64,000 bases of DNA from Triatoma infestans (GCA_011037195.1 JAAEAF010003088.1:62001-126000); one strand, 5' to 3'; positions 22,951 through 33,639 are shown, counted from the first letter of the stretch. Notes: generated by a model not told the origin, from the sequence alone. A program made the numbers and translations.

Positions 22951-24290
22951 AACAAATTCTGTTTAATGATTTCTTTCGCAACAATATATGGGTACCTATG
23001 TGACGGAAGATTCAAGCACCTAAGAATATATTTCAGATGTAGTTTGAGGGTGTGAACAAATATTGGGTAGAGATTAGTTTCTAGATATAAAATATAATTA
23101 GGGGTGTTGATTGGTAGGCTTAATGCTTTTTTAACAAAATATCTCAGAAACATTTCAATACTCTCATACATCGTAAATCCCCAAACCTGTGCTCCATAAC
23201 AGAGAATGGCCTTTGACACTGAATTAAATATCTTTAATTTTGGTTTGAATGAAATACTTTTATTATGAATTATATTACTAAAAACATTTAAAGAGAATTT
23301 AGCTTTAGACAATTTGTCGTTGAAGTGTTGGTTTAAAGATAAGTTTGACGTTAGCGTTACACCCAAATACTTATAACTATTCACCACCTCCACTTCTTCA
23401 CCCCTATACCGCCACTTTTCATTCGCAGCAAGCCGCCCACCATTTCTGAAAATAATTATTTTCGATTTATCTAAATTGACTTCCAGATTCCACTTTTGGC
23501 AATACTCATCTAACGCATTAATCATAGACTGAAGAGTCACTCTCTCTGATGACAGCAATACGAAGTCGTCTGCGAACGCTAGTAACTTTATTCGATTACC
23601 TTGCATGTTAATACCGCCATTTAAACTATCGCCAATATTGTTTACAAAAAGTGAGAATAATAACGGGCTTAGTAAACAACCTTGTTTCACACCAGTATTA
23701 ACAGGAAAACTTTCCGATAACCCATTATTGCACCACACGGACGCGTTAGTTCCAGTATAAATACTTTTTATTATTTTTACCATTTTAGTTGAAGTGCCTA
23801 ATTCAAAGAGTTTATACCAGAGCGAATGACGATCTATACGGTCGAAGGCAGATTTAAAATCAACAAAAAACGCGTATATTTTTTGTCGTTTTACTTTTAA
23901 TTTAATTTTTATGGCACTAAGTAAAGTGATTATGTTGTCTACGGTAGAATACGATGTTCTGTAACCAGCTTGAAATTCTCCAAGAATGTTTTTTTGCTCT
24001 ACCCATGTAGTAAGTCGCTGCAACAGAAACCCAGTGAATATCTTTCCAATCGCGTTCCCAAAAGATATACCCCTATAATTCGTGACGTCACTTATATTTC
24101 CCTTTTTAAAAAGGGGAAAGATAATAGCATCTTTAAAGCTATTGGGAACTTCCCCTGTGGAATATATTCTATTATATACAAGTAACAACACTTCCAAAAA
24201 TTGTTCAGGAGCGTTCGTAAAAAATTCATATGGTACTCTATCAGTACCGGGTGCTTTGTTATTTTTGGCCTTGTTAAGAACCGCAGACAA
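22914..24290 (-). CDS. Reverse transcriptase of LINE family L (5'-truncated)
   Basis: 458-codon open frame on the minus strand. RT blocks in order: KAPGTDRVPYEFF (residues 12-24), NYRGISFGNAIGKIF (71-85), FQAGYRTSYSTVDN (106-119), FVDFKSAFDRID (142-153, catalytic Asp144), NTGVKQGCLLSPLLFSLF (198-215), LLAFADDFVLL (236-246, catalytic Asp pair 241-242), NLDKSKIIIF and YKYLGVTLT. All three catalytic Asp are present, so the RT core is not obviously dead. There is no natural ATG: the frame opens at a TTG at the truncated 5' edge of the element. The frame ends at 22914 and the protein continues in another frame (22950-22444), so one frameshift separates RT and C-terminal domain. Template-primed reverse transcription is the family role. 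Confidence 0.9.
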   Translation of the reverse strand: MSAVLNKAKNNKAPGTDRVPYEFFTNAPEQFLEVLLLVYNRIYSTGEVPNSFKDAIIFPLFKKGNISDVTNYRGISFGNAIGKIFTGFLLQRLTTWVEQKNILGEFQAGYRTSYSTVDNIITLLSAIKIKLKVKRQKIYAFFVDFKSAFDRIDRHSLWYKLFELGTSTKMVKIIKSIYTGTNASVWCNNGLSESFPVNTGVKQGCLLSPLLFSLFVNNIGDSLNGGINMQGNRIKLLAFADDFVLLSSERVTLQSMINALDEYCQKWNLEVNLDKSKIIIFRNGGRLAANEKWRYRGEEVEVVNSYKYLGVTLTSNLSLNQHFNDKLSKAKFSLNVFSNIIHNKSISFKPKLKIFNSVSKAILCYGAQVWGFTMYESIEMFLRYFVKKALSLPINTPNYILYLETNLYPIFVHTLKLHLKYILRCLNLPSHRYPYIVAKEIIKQNLFWNGKSYLPRTM

Positions 24291-24291
24291 C

Positions 24292-24304
24292 GATTGAGTT
24301 AGTA
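24292..24304. repeat. Right target-site duplication of the LINE
   Basis: GATTGAGTTAGTA, identical to 22039-22051. Confidence 0.9.
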
Positions 24305-24440
24305 TCGTTCAAAGAAACTTTAAAAATCTGGATACCGATCAAATGTTGGAGGAGGAAAAGATTATCCCTGGAATCTTTTCTTAGAGAAATCAAAACTGGA
24401 TGGTAGTTTTCGAAGCCTCATCCTTGCAATGACTGGATGC
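24305..24440 (+). pseudogene. LINE RNase H/C-terminal relic, right part
   Basis: Continuation of the relic 21360-22038 after the inserted LINE. Plus-strand frames read RNFKNLDTDQMLEEEKIIPGIFS-like segments. Ends are not defined. Confidence 0.4.
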
Positions 24441-24839
24441 ACAACAGACCTCTTTGGTTTCCTTGCACATTGATATCCCTATATATCAATAAATAATTTT
24501 AAAAAATCAGAAAATTTGGTAAATAATAGTTTATTGGACCAAATATGAGCTATTAAAAAAAAAATAATAATAAACATTATTCAGTACAGTAAATTTAAAA
24601 ATTTCTGATTATTTGGAATTTTCTCGATAATGTCTCCAACAATGTTTTACTTTTATATGTAACTCTTTCCTGGAACAATTTATTTAGATGGATTCTAAAG
24701 AAGCTAAAAACTCAAATACTTCAAATAACACAACCTGTATTTTATTACGCTAGGAGATAGCGCTGCCATGCAGCCTATCATATAACAACATTCAATCCTA
24801 AAACCAACATGAGTTGGTTGAATGAACGGGATGAAGACC
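24441..24839. other. No genes recognised
   Basis: AT-rich; nothing identified. Confidence 0.35.
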
Positions 24840-24853
24840 GCTTATATTATTAT
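24840..24853. repeat. Left target-site duplication of a jockey fragment
   Basis: GCTTATATTATTAT, repeated exactly at 25679-25692. Confidence 0.8.
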
Positions 24854-25678
24854 TATTATTTTTTTTTTTATCTTTTCGTTTTGGAATTCACAATCTACAT
24901 AAATAAATATAATGAGTGAATATGATGAATGACTTGTTTGGCTGGAGGAGAGAAGCTACCCAGCGGTAACACTCTCACAGGAATTACTTCCTATTGCTGG
25001 AATCACGGGGCCAACAGCGGCTTAGTCGACGGGGTGGATTATCTGGTATAGTTGTGGAGGCGAGATTTTGAACAACAGGATTAGAGTTGAGAGTAAGAGA
25101 GTCATAGAATTTTTTTATATTTAGTTTTGACAGCTTCAGATACATACGGGATTTTGAGATCGTTGAAGAGGGTAGAGTTAGAGACATAGAATGGAGCATC
25201 TGTTATCTGACGGAGAATTTTTGACTGAAAAGACTGAATTTTCTGGGAATTTGAGCGCTTGGTTGAACCCCACAGTTCAAGTCCGTAAGTTCACATCGGT
25301 TTGCGTATACAGTTGTATATTAGTCGTTTGTGCTCAAGAGGTAGTTTCGATCGTGTTGGGATGTACATGCCAAGGTAGTGAACTAAGTTTGCAGGAGAGA
25401 GTGGTATTGAGTTGAAGGTTACTGAAGGACAAGAGGCACGACGCGGAGTAAAGGTGATTTGTTGACATTTCTGTGGGTTGAGTTTAATCCGCCATGTTTT
25501 GGCCCAAGATTCTATTGTATTTAAATGATTCTATAAGAGAGTGGAAGCATTTATGGGATCAGAGCTGGATGCAAGGATGGCAGTGTCATCAGCGTAAGTG
25601 CAAAGAAGAGTGTTTGTATAGGTTGGTAGATCTGAAGTGAATACAGTATTCAGAAGCGGACCTTGAGGAACTCCGGCT
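24854..25678 (-). mobile_element. Jockey-type LINE, 5'-truncated copy
   Basis: On the minus strand it begins within RT block B (AGVPQGPLLNTVFTSDLPTYTN), then TYADDTAILASSSDP (catalytic YADD), then WRIKLNPQKCQQITFTPRR, typical jockey-clade RT. Beyond that the frame is shifted several times. It ends with a poly-A (T run 24861-24870 on the plus strand). A 14-bp TSD (24840-24853 and 25679-25692) proves retrotransposition of this truncated copy. Non-functional. Confidence 0.85.
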
Positions 25679-25692
25679 GCTTATATTATTAT

Positions 25693-26419
25693 GGGCAACA
25701 CTATGCTTTTATTAAAATTAAAAATTACCAAACAATTTATTAATTATTAATTATATATTTTTTGCAATAAGAGAAAGACCTTGTAAGTGTTTTATATCAG
25801 AGTTTTAAAATAGCAATGTACTAATAGTTTTATTGCTTACGACAATTGCACTTAATCCAAATTAACATTCTCTTCATCGAGTAGTAAATTAAATACTAAC
25901 AAATCAGTGTAAATAATTTATGTGAACAAACTCCTAATTAATGTTGTTATTACTATTGTTTATTAATTGGATATGTAAAGGTAATAATAACATGTTTATG
26001 ATCATCTCAAAGTATAATAATCGGAGTATAAACTTAATTTACATGACGATTACATTTTAATTTGTATATTAATCACATACACTGCATTTTAAACCCAATT
26101 CAGTTGGGAAGATTTATAAATTAAAAAAAACGAAATTATGCCAGATTATACATATATATACATATATAAGTGATTTTTACATATTAGCCAATTTATTTGT
26201 TGAATTACTTATATTGAAAACGGCTCCAATGATTGTATTTAAACTTTGTATATTAACTACGTACATTAAAGGTCTACCATTTTTAATTAGTATCATTAAT
26301 TTTTTCAGAAAATTTTATTTTTAATTGTTTTTGTGGAAGCTGGCGAACATGAAGGTTTCGTCTTCTATATAATATATGGTTCTTCTACCTATATCAAATT
26401 AAGAGGCGTTAGAAGCATT
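25693..26419. other. No genes recognised
   Basis: Very AT-rich spacer; small (TA)n near 26150-26170. Nothing identified. Confidence 0.4.
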
Positions 26420-26598
26420 GCTAGGCTTCCAAATTTGAAAAATATCGGTTAACCAAAAAATATTATTCAAAAAAAACTTCTTCAAAGAGTTGTTGGTTTC
26501 TAACTCTATTGGATTTTTTTTCGAAAACATTTGCAATGATTTTCTGTAAACTTAAAATACTAACTGCACAGATATATGTACACCTATATCATTTTTTT
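26420..26598 (-). repeat. Older family H copy, left part
   Basis: TTTGAAAAATATCGGTTAACC (26433-26453) and GCAATGATTTTCTGTAAACTT correspond to family H monomer blocks. The old copy is interrupted by the complete copy 26599-27577 and seems to resume at 27578. Confidence 0.5.
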
Positions 26599-27577
26599 AC
26601 TTTCTCTTACTCCTAGTAAGAGGAAGTATCGTAATCGTGTCAAATTTTCTATATCGAGTTTTCACCGAAAATATCCGTTTTGAGATCCCTGAATCCAAAA
26701 AAGTGGTTTTTAGCAAATGGTCTCTGTGTTATGTATCTATGTGAACATCATAGCTCAAAAACGAAAAACCGTAGAAAGTTCTAACCTGATATTCCGTTTA
26801 GGTATCTCCATAGGATCTGACAGTACGTTATCTTTCAAAAATTCCTCAACCGGAAGTACCATTTTACTAGTTAGATTTTTTACGTTTTTTGCAATTTTCA
26901 TAAAAAATGGCTCCGACGATTTTCTTTAAACTTGGAACATCAACCACACATACAAAGAGCTACAATATTTATTTGAAATATTTCTCCGGAAAAATGCATT
27001 TAAGGGCGCTTTTGGGGGAGAGGTGGGGTTAGGTTTCCATTTAAAGTGCTATTTCAGTTTATTAGACAATTCTGTTATCTAAATAATGTTAATTACAATT
27101 AAATATGTTGTTGAAATTTCGAGTTTGAAAAAAATCGGATAACCGGAAGTGCGTTTACTTTTTAGCACTTTACTAAATGATTTATTCTCTTTTTTGCAAT
27201 TTTCTCAAAATAGCGCGGCCGACATTTTTAAATCGTATATTAAACTAACATGCCTATCTAAATTTTATTTTTAACTTTCACTGGGGAAATTCATTAAGGC
27301 ACTTTTAGGGGGGGTGGGGTTATGTTTTTCTCTAAAGTGCTATCACAGTTGATTATACAATTCTATCATCGAAACAAAATAATTAGAAGTAAATAGATGG
27401 CCGAAATTCCGAGTTTCAAAGAAATTTAGTAAACCGGAAGTGCGCTTTTACTGAACAGTTTTTTTTGCAGTTTTCTAGGAATTTCATTAAATTTGTGGTA
27501 CACAAACTATAAAATTTGTCAATTATAATTTTTGAGAACAGGAATAAGAGAAAGTTGTGACAGTGTTTCACACCAGA
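26599..27577 (-). mobile_element. Family H complete copy (two monomers)
   Basis: From the right: TCTGGTGTGAAACACTG, then CTTTCTCTTATTCC, two ~300-bp monomers, GAGCTATGATG, and the hairpin end ACTTTCTCTTACTCCTAGTAAG at 26599. Three ACCGGAAGT sites (26849, 27142, 27433) are spaced about 290 bp apart. The microsatellite is reduced to a few TG. No TSD. Confidence 0.9.
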
Positions 27578-27775
27578 TTTTTTTTTTTAAACAATTTCTG
27601 CAGAAAATGAGGTGTCAAACTGTAAACGTCAAAATTCTAATAGGGTCCAATTTACAGAGAACCAATTAAAGTTTTCGTGAAGATTAGACAGTCTAAGTGT
27701 GAAGTAAATTTGTCAATTTTAATGGCAGTAAGATTAAACCATGACAATATAAAATTTGACACCAGATTTTCTTGT
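27578..27775 (-). repeat. Older family H copy, right part
   Basis: Ends AAATTTGTCAATTTTAATGG, CAGTAAGATTAAACC, TTTGACACCAGATTTTC, a decayed version of the family H 5' terminus. It makes a nested pair with 26420-26598 around the newer copy. Confidence 0.45.
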
Positions 27776-27818
27776 ACCTCTTTAACTATTCATTAGTTTA
27801 TTCTATACTAATAAAAAT

Positions 27819-27987
27819 TCTGGTGTGAAACACTCATACAAAACTTTCTCTCATTGCAGTTCACAAAATTGTAACTGACATATTTTATAATTTTTATATC
27901 ATATTAAATGAAATTCATCGATAGTTTTATGGAGAAAATCGCGCAAATTGAAAATACTGTTCAGTAAAAATGCACTTCCGGTTTACT

Positions 27988-28021
<34 letters not shown>

Positions 28022-29338
28022 GGAATTTAGGCAATCTGTTTATTTTTAATTAATTCTATTTTGGATGGTAGAATTGTATTAAACAACAATATACGATAGC
28101 ACTTTGGAGGAAAAATAATGCCACCTCTCGCCCAAAAAACCACCTTAGATGACTTTAACAGGAATAATGTTTCAAATAAAAGTTGTAGCACATTATATGT
28201 GTAGTTCACATTCTTAGCTTAAAGAAAATCGTTTGAGCCGTTTCTAGAGAAAATAGCAGAAAACTAAAAATTACTTTTCAATAAAAACGCACCGTCATCT
28301 GCATGTAACAGCAAAAGAAGCTCCACAAAGAGAGCAAGAAAAGCTCAACCACTCTCTCGGACTGGAATGGGAGAGTGGGAGAAGCGGTATAAATATAGCA
28401 ACGGACAGTCCATAAAAAACACAGTAAAAGACACAGTTGAAATCAGTTGAGTACATATCCAATCGCTACGTGTCATTCTTATACCAGTCTACCTTAAAAC
28501 ATTCATCCATTTTGTAAAGTCCAGGCAGTTTGTGTCTATTTATTAATATATCAGTTAAACCAGTGTTAACCAAGTATTCTTCTTAACTCATCAAACAAAA
28601 CCAATTCTCTTCATCCAACACATCCATTATATTGCATATCTTCAAACTCGGAATTTCTACAACATATTCAATTCTAACTAATATTATTTAGAAGATAGAA
28701 TAGTTTAATAAACTGAAATAGCACTTTAGAAAAAAAACCTCTCCCCACCCTTCCACCATAAGTGGCTTTAAATGAATTTTCCCAGAGTAATGTTTCAAAT
28801 AAATGTTGTAGCTCATTCTATGCGTGTACTTAATATATCAAGTTTAAAGAAAAAAAATCATTGGAGGCGTTTTTGAAAAAAAATCCCTAAAAACTGGAAA
28901 AAACAATTCGGTAAAGTGGCATTTTTGGTTGAACGAATTTTTTGAATAGTTTATTCTCAGGTCTCCTGGTAGCGCTTTACGGAATATTAAGAATAGAATT
29001 GAACATTCTATGATTTTTCATTTTTGAGATATGCTGTCGTATACATATATATATATATATATAAAATACAGAGACAGACATACATACGCACACACACACA
29101 CACAGATATACCCAGGTATACGCAATTAATTATATGTAATATATTATATGAAGCATGTAGAAATTAATAAACTCTTCCTTAGTACGGCTACTACTGAGGA
29201 AATACACAGACACACACACCAATTGCTAAAAACCACTTTTTTTTTGCGCTGGGGATCTCAAAACGGATATTTCCGGTAAAAACTCGATATAGAAAATTTG
29301 ACTACAATACTACTTCTAACAGCAGTTAAGAGATAGTC
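27819..29338 (+). mobile_element. Family H complete copy, split by a solo LTR
   Basis: Starts TCTGGTGTGAAACACTCATAC, has two monomers, a poly-T expansion (27990-28016), an expanded TA/CA microsatellite (about 29041-29104), a GAAAATTTGACTACAATAC block and a decayed 3' hairpin near 29310-29338. A 319-bp solo LTR (28304-28622) interrupts it. With the minus-strand copy 26599-27577 it forms a long inverted repeat with the 5' ends facing each other across 241 bp. Confidence 0.85.
28304..28622 (+). mobile_element. Solo LTR (family LTR-2)
   Basis: 319 bp starting TGTAACAGC and ending CCAACACA (TGT...ACA). Flanks TGCA and TCCA are a possible imperfect 4-bp TSD. Contains GCGGTATAAATA (TATA box at about 28388) with TCAGT further down at 28443. 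Its promoter region resembles that of the LTR at 57744-58139. No internal region is present, so it is a solo LTR. The ends are less certain than for the other LTRs here. Confidence 0.6.
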
Positions 29339-29717
29339 AAAAAGACAGTATCTTATCCTTTAGTAGTGTTACATACAGGAAGTAGCCGTATCTCCTTCAA
29401 AAAAAAACTTAACCAATAACAATTTACTAATCTTCAAACATTGTTTTGAGTCACCCAACATCGACTAGAGTTTCTAACAGTTCATTAATATTAATAAGGA
29501 TTTAAACTAACATAAAAACATACTAAATTTTCTGATTTATTGACAAAAAAAAGAAATTAACGTAGAAAAAAAAAAGATTTAATAGGAGCTCACGTTCAAG
29601 TCTGTCTGTCTGTCTGTAGTAAGAATAATGATATATATATATAATAAGCTATGGGATTTAAACATCAAAATAGGCAAAAATTATTGCTCATAATTATCAT
29701 GTATCCAAACACACACT

Positions 29718-29748
<31 letters not shown>

Positions 29749-30250
29749 CTTAAGTTCTATGAAAAGGTTAGCATTACTAATGTTTATTCCAAACGATGGG
29801 AAATAACGTAATTCCATTTCGCTCTTACTCCTACTACTTCTGTCCCCATTTTTTTTTTAATAAATCTATTTATAATGGTCTCCACGTATAAATTATGCCA
29901 GGGGTACGAGTGCCAGCGGACGACTGGGCATTTTTCAATTTAGACCACACTGTCTTTGGTTGGTTATCCTGTATTCTTGATATTTCTCCCCAACTTTCAA
30001 TAACGGTTTATTGCTAACATTCATGTTTCTTTCACTTTACAACCGCCTGTGTCTGCGTGTGTATGTGCGTCTGTAGTGAATGTTTGTACAATTTCACGTT
30101 GGACACCTTATAAATCTTATGTAAGAGGTATGTTTGTTAAGAAATAAACTACTATCTCTCTATAAGGGAAGTAACATTTCGCGCCCATATAACTCTCTTT
30201 ATCCACCCACAAATGTCTCTCTCACTCTATCACCCTCTCTCTGTTTCATT
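29339..30250. other. No genes recognised; simple repeats
   Basis: Contains (GTCT)n near 29603-29617, (TA)n near 29632-29642 and (AC)n at 29708-29745. Nothing else identified. Confidence 0.4.
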
Positions 30251-30637
30251 CTAACGCTCTCTTTCTAGTAAAGGAAAGATCCCAAGGGAATCTGCAAGAC
30301 TTCTAGCATTCTGATTATTCTCCATGCCCTTTGTATAACAGGAGCAGTTATTCTTGATTTGCCACCAAAACCTTGGGGTTATATATTTGTAAAAGTACAA
30401 CTTGAAAGCACAGGGATACTGTGGATTTCTAATAGTAGTGGCAAAAAGTGGTGCTGCTCCCCAGCCCTTCATGTACACACAAAACTAGAAGGGAGTATGC
30501 AGGAGCTTTTATAAGAGGGCGCAAAAGGTCTTCTATTATTTAATGTCCTGTTTCTTAAAAGACCATACGGAAAAGCATTACCCTCAATAGTGAGGGGGAT
30601 CTGATGTGTACATATCATCGTAAAGCGTTTACGTAGA

Positions 30638-30640
<3 letters not shown>
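30251..30640. other. Unrecognised segment with a 75-codon minus frame
   Basis: The minus strand is open from 30478 to 30251. The peptide (Tyr/Phe/Trp-rich, with PRFWWQIKNN) has no domain I recognise. It might be an exon or element relic; no function is proposed. Confidence 0.15.
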
Positions 30641-30654
<14 letters not shown>

Positions 30655-30669
<15 letters not shown>

Positions 30670-30826
30670 TTACTATTACTACTGGAAGAGGAAATATTAA
30701 TGTCATCTTAAATTTTTGAAAATTACGTTTTCACCGGAAATGCAAGATTAAGTTTCCTGAATATGAAAAAAAACGTTTAGCGAATGAGAGGGTGCATCAA
30801 CCATAAATCAATCAACAATTTGTGGA
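30655..30826 (-). repeat. Family H 3'-side fragment, cut by an LTR
   Basis: ACTTTTACTTACTATTACTAC, GGAAGAGGAAATATTAATG, TTTTCACCGGAAATGC and AAACGTTTAGCGAATG match the hairpin side of minus-strand copies. Interrupted at 30827 by a solo LTR; a short resumption (GAACTTGATATTTC, 31597-31610) lies on the far side. Confidence 0.65.
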
Positions 30827-31543
30827 TGTATTGGTATCGTTTTATTGATACCGGAAGTTGAAGTGATGAGTAAGAGTAAGAGATTGTTAATTAGAGGGTA
30901 AGAGATTATTAGAGAGAGATTAGAGAGTTGGTATTCAAAATGCGTACTACTGATTTATAAAAATATACTATATTTTAACAAATAATTTAAAGAGATATAA
31001 AATAGAAACTAAGATGCACAATAGTAAATAACTATAAGAATTATAAAATGAATATAAAATATTAAAGAAGTTAGTAAAGTGTTAAAACCTTAAATAGGGA
31101 CGCGCTCGCGATGTGAGACGTGCTTCTGATCTGAAAACTGATGTAGGCGTTGGATGCTGAGTCGACTGAATCCCTCCTCTAGGGGGCGACGTGTTATATT
31201 TGCATCACCACACATCGACGATGATGTGTAAGTACGTGTTTACACTAAGACATCTCTTGTGGTATATTGACCCTAGGGGAGGTCAGTAGTTAACAAGGGC
31301 TGATTTGGCCGGGGTGGCGACGCTTTGTTAACAGATGGTGGGCCAGGTAGGCCAGTAAGGTATTATCTCTTGACTGTATATTGACCCTTTTTGAAAAAAA
31401 TACAAAAAGGGTTTGCCGCGGTTCATGACCTGGAGGTAGCGGCTGGCTGGACCCTTTTCCAATTTCCAACCACTAGTTGTAATTATTAGATTTATTTAAA
31501 AATTATCTCTTCTTTTTTTACTTGCTATCGCTATCACATCACA
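30827..31543 (-). mobile_element. Solo LTR (family LTR-1), minus copy
   Basis: 717 bp; on the minus strand it runs TGTGATGTGATAG ... CCAATACA. Flanks GTGGA (30822-30826) and GTGGG (31544-31548) give a 5-bp TSD with one mismatch. It is homologous along its length to 40858-41703: shared GATAATTTTTAAATAAA, CCAGCCAGCCGCTA, GGGTCAATATACAGTCAAGAG, GATGCAAATATAA, CATCGCGAGCGCGTCCCTAT. It has one copy of the ~48-bp repeat and a shorter TCAG series than the plus copy. Confidence 0.85.
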
Positions 31544-31894
31544 GTGGGTAAACAAAAAAATATCAAAAACTTAATGTCGTGAGAAAAGTTGCGCGAACTT
31601 GATATTTCTATAATATGGCCACCGGTGGCTAAACGGTCACAAAAGATAATTCATTAAGCACTCTATGGCTCCTGATTCATAGAATTTATTCAATAGAATT
31701 TGCTACTTCCACCAAGATCTGCACCAGCGATGGCTCCAGGCGGGCTCTCGCCCAGACCCTTCTGCGCTCATCGCCGCGACCCTCTTACTCGTCAAGACAT
31801 AATAATAGTATGAAACAAGCTATATAATTAACAACATCGCAATTTAAAAAACTACAACATTAATTAACACACAGCTTATTAACTACCTTTGTCG
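31544..31894. other. Family H scrap and unrecognised GC-richer block
   Basis: 31597-31610 resembles family H. 31700-31790 is GC-richer (CTCCAGGCGGGCTCTCGCCC) but unidentified. Confidence 0.3.
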
Positions 31895-32130
31895 TGCATT
31901 CACGTGTATAGATAGTATACGAAGTTTAAAGAAAATCGTTTGAGTCATTTTTCGAGACTAAAGCAAAAAAAATTATTCAGTACAACCAGCACTTCCTGTT
32001 CATTTTGTAGCCCAAAACCTTCGTGTCAAGTGCGCTGGCAGTATCTAAACGCAATGCCAAGTTTGAGCTTAAAAAAGAGATTTTTCATTTCCGAGATATG
32101 TTCACATTCACGCAAGCGCACACACTACTG
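31895..32130 (+). repeat. Family H 3'-side fragment
   Basis: AAGTTTAAAGAAAATCGTTTGAG, ATTCAGTACAACCAGCACTTCC, AGTATCTAAACGCAATGCCAAG, TTTTTCATTTCCGAGATATG and a CACACA block match the family order. The end hairpin is missing. Confidence 0.65.
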
Positions 32131-32229
32131 TAAAAACTCTTCCCCCCCTCCTTCCATATATTATAACAATTGTATCTGACGTAGAAGTTTCGTTTAAATT
32201 CAGTCAATGGAAATTTACTGAATATGTTA

Positions 32230-32740
32230 ATTTACAGGAAATGAATGAATGATGATGCTTTATTAACAATATTAAGAAAACATTACAGTTCAACTTAACA
32301 TCTATGACATGGTCAATGGTCGTCTGTCAGAAATTTACAGGAAATGTAACCGACAAAATAAGACATAATTATAACGTATACATTTTCAACTTTGTCTAAT
32401 CCAGGATATTTATAATGGATATTAATTTACTTTTCAAATAAATACAGAATAACTTTTGATGATGTTTTATACCCCTAATACGTGTTTAATCGCTTTACTA
32501 TGGCTAAACCAAGCACCTTATCGCCCGGCCTTATTAACTGAAAATCTTACATTGACAATATCGTAGAATAGAATAAAAGCGGGGGAGGAGCGGGCCTCAT
32601 TCCACTGCGACCTGCAAAACGAGGTCTATTGTGGATCCCCTGAAATTATAGCACATCCCCCAGCTTCGCCCTCCTAATCAGGTCTAGCAAAGCTGAGAGC
32701 GGCTCCATCATGAAGCTCATAGCTTCGGGATTGACAATAT
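32230..32740 (-). other. Possible LINE 3' fragments
   Basis: ATGATGATGCTTTATTAAC (32250-32269) read on the minus strand is an AATAAAGCATCATCAT tail of the sort that ends many LINE copies. 32575-32735 is GC-rich and on the minus strand reads LLDLIRRAKLGDVL followed by a stop, resembling a LINE C-terminus. Neither is firm. Confidence 0.3.
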
Positions 32741-32824
32741 CGTAACTAACAAATATTACCAAAGGTGTGGTTATTGCTAATTAAAAACTTTTCCAAATTC
32801 CCGGTCATTACTTCGTGAAACAGC

Positions 32825-33050
32825 CACTATGTTAGCTGAGTGATTAGAGCAGCGTACTGCCCACATGCTACTGCGAGGTATACTACTGTGAGGTATACCC
32901 ATATGCTACTGGGTTCGATCCCCGGTCTTGGCTTTGGATTTTATTTGGTGTGTTAATATGAAAGATGTTTGCCAGCTGCCTCCCGTCCACGACATTGATG
33001 GCGGCTGGATGTAAAACCCGCCAAAAACAAATAGGCATTACTTTATTTAC
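32825..33050 (+). mobile_element. SINE-D, tRNA-derived
   Basis: Head with A-box TTAGCTGAGTGATTAGAGC and B-box GGGTTCGATCCCC (32910-32922), then a body with GGTCTTGGC, TGCCAGCTGCCTCCCGTCC, TTGATGGCGGCTGGATG and AAACCCGCCAAAA. A 21-bp-scale local duplication (CTACTG-GAGGTATAC twice, 32870-32897) lies between the boxes. Only one copy seen. Confidence 0.65.
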
Positions 33051-33540
33051 TAAATTTAGAAGAACAATAATTTTCAAGAATAATAATTCTTGAATGACTT
33101 TTTTTTCTTTTCCGAATGATTCTTTTTAATTAAATTTTAAGGTCTTTTTTTAATAGCATAATTTTAAACAACTCTTGGAAGTTCATATCGACATTTATTC
33201 ATGATTATTATTCCTCCATTTTATTAGCGTCAATTTCCATTCGTCATTATAATAGGAAAATAAACATTTAATGATCCAATCAACCATTAACATATAGTTA
33301 GCCAGCCTGCTGGGTGAATGAATATATCAGGGTAATGATATAAACGGCAGAAAATTCATATTCTCAAACCAGCTGTACAAATTTGCAACTCCTTTGTTAG
33401 CAACCAGCAAATTGAAAACTTGGGTTACCATGGGTATATTTTTTCACCCTTTGCATTCTAATTTTTGTTAACCGTATAACCTATTACCTGAATTAATTTT
33501 AATAGAAAAAACATGTAAAAAATTAAGGTCCTTCTGTTGA
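33051..33540. other. No genes recognised
   Basis: AT-rich; nothing identified. Confidence 0.35.
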
Positions 33541-33571
33541 GACCGCTCATTGTTTGGTATATAGACCGACG

Positions 33572-33602
33572 TTTCACCACATTACAAAATTTGCTTCTTC
33601 AG
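33572..33602 (-). ncRNA. Decayed hammerhead-like PLE motif
   Basis: Minus strand: CTGAAGA (33602-33596), an imperfect stem, then GAAACGTCGG (from 33575). It has the same layout as 19045-19073 and 53276-53303. The stem II pairing is poor, so it is probably inactive. No PLE protein sequence is attached. Confidence 0.4.
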
Positions 33603-33639
33603 GGTAGATATTGGCATGTTTACTCGACCACACTGACCC

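Larger units (their letters stand above)
22052..24291 (-). mobile_element. Non-LTR retrotransposon (family L), 5'-truncated, recent
   Basis: A 2240-bp insertion with perfect 13-bp target-site duplications and a (ATT)n tail on the minus strand (22052-22074 as ATA/AAT repeats). It encodes a nearly intact RT plus a C-terminal Cys/His motif (see the two coding entries). Truncation at the 5' end removes the endonuclease and any ORF1. A second copy of the same family, also with an (ATT)n tail and a 15-bp TSD, is at 44980-46012. The ATT-repeat tail and long TSD are compatible with the I/R1 group or relatives; clade not resolved. Confidence 0.9.
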
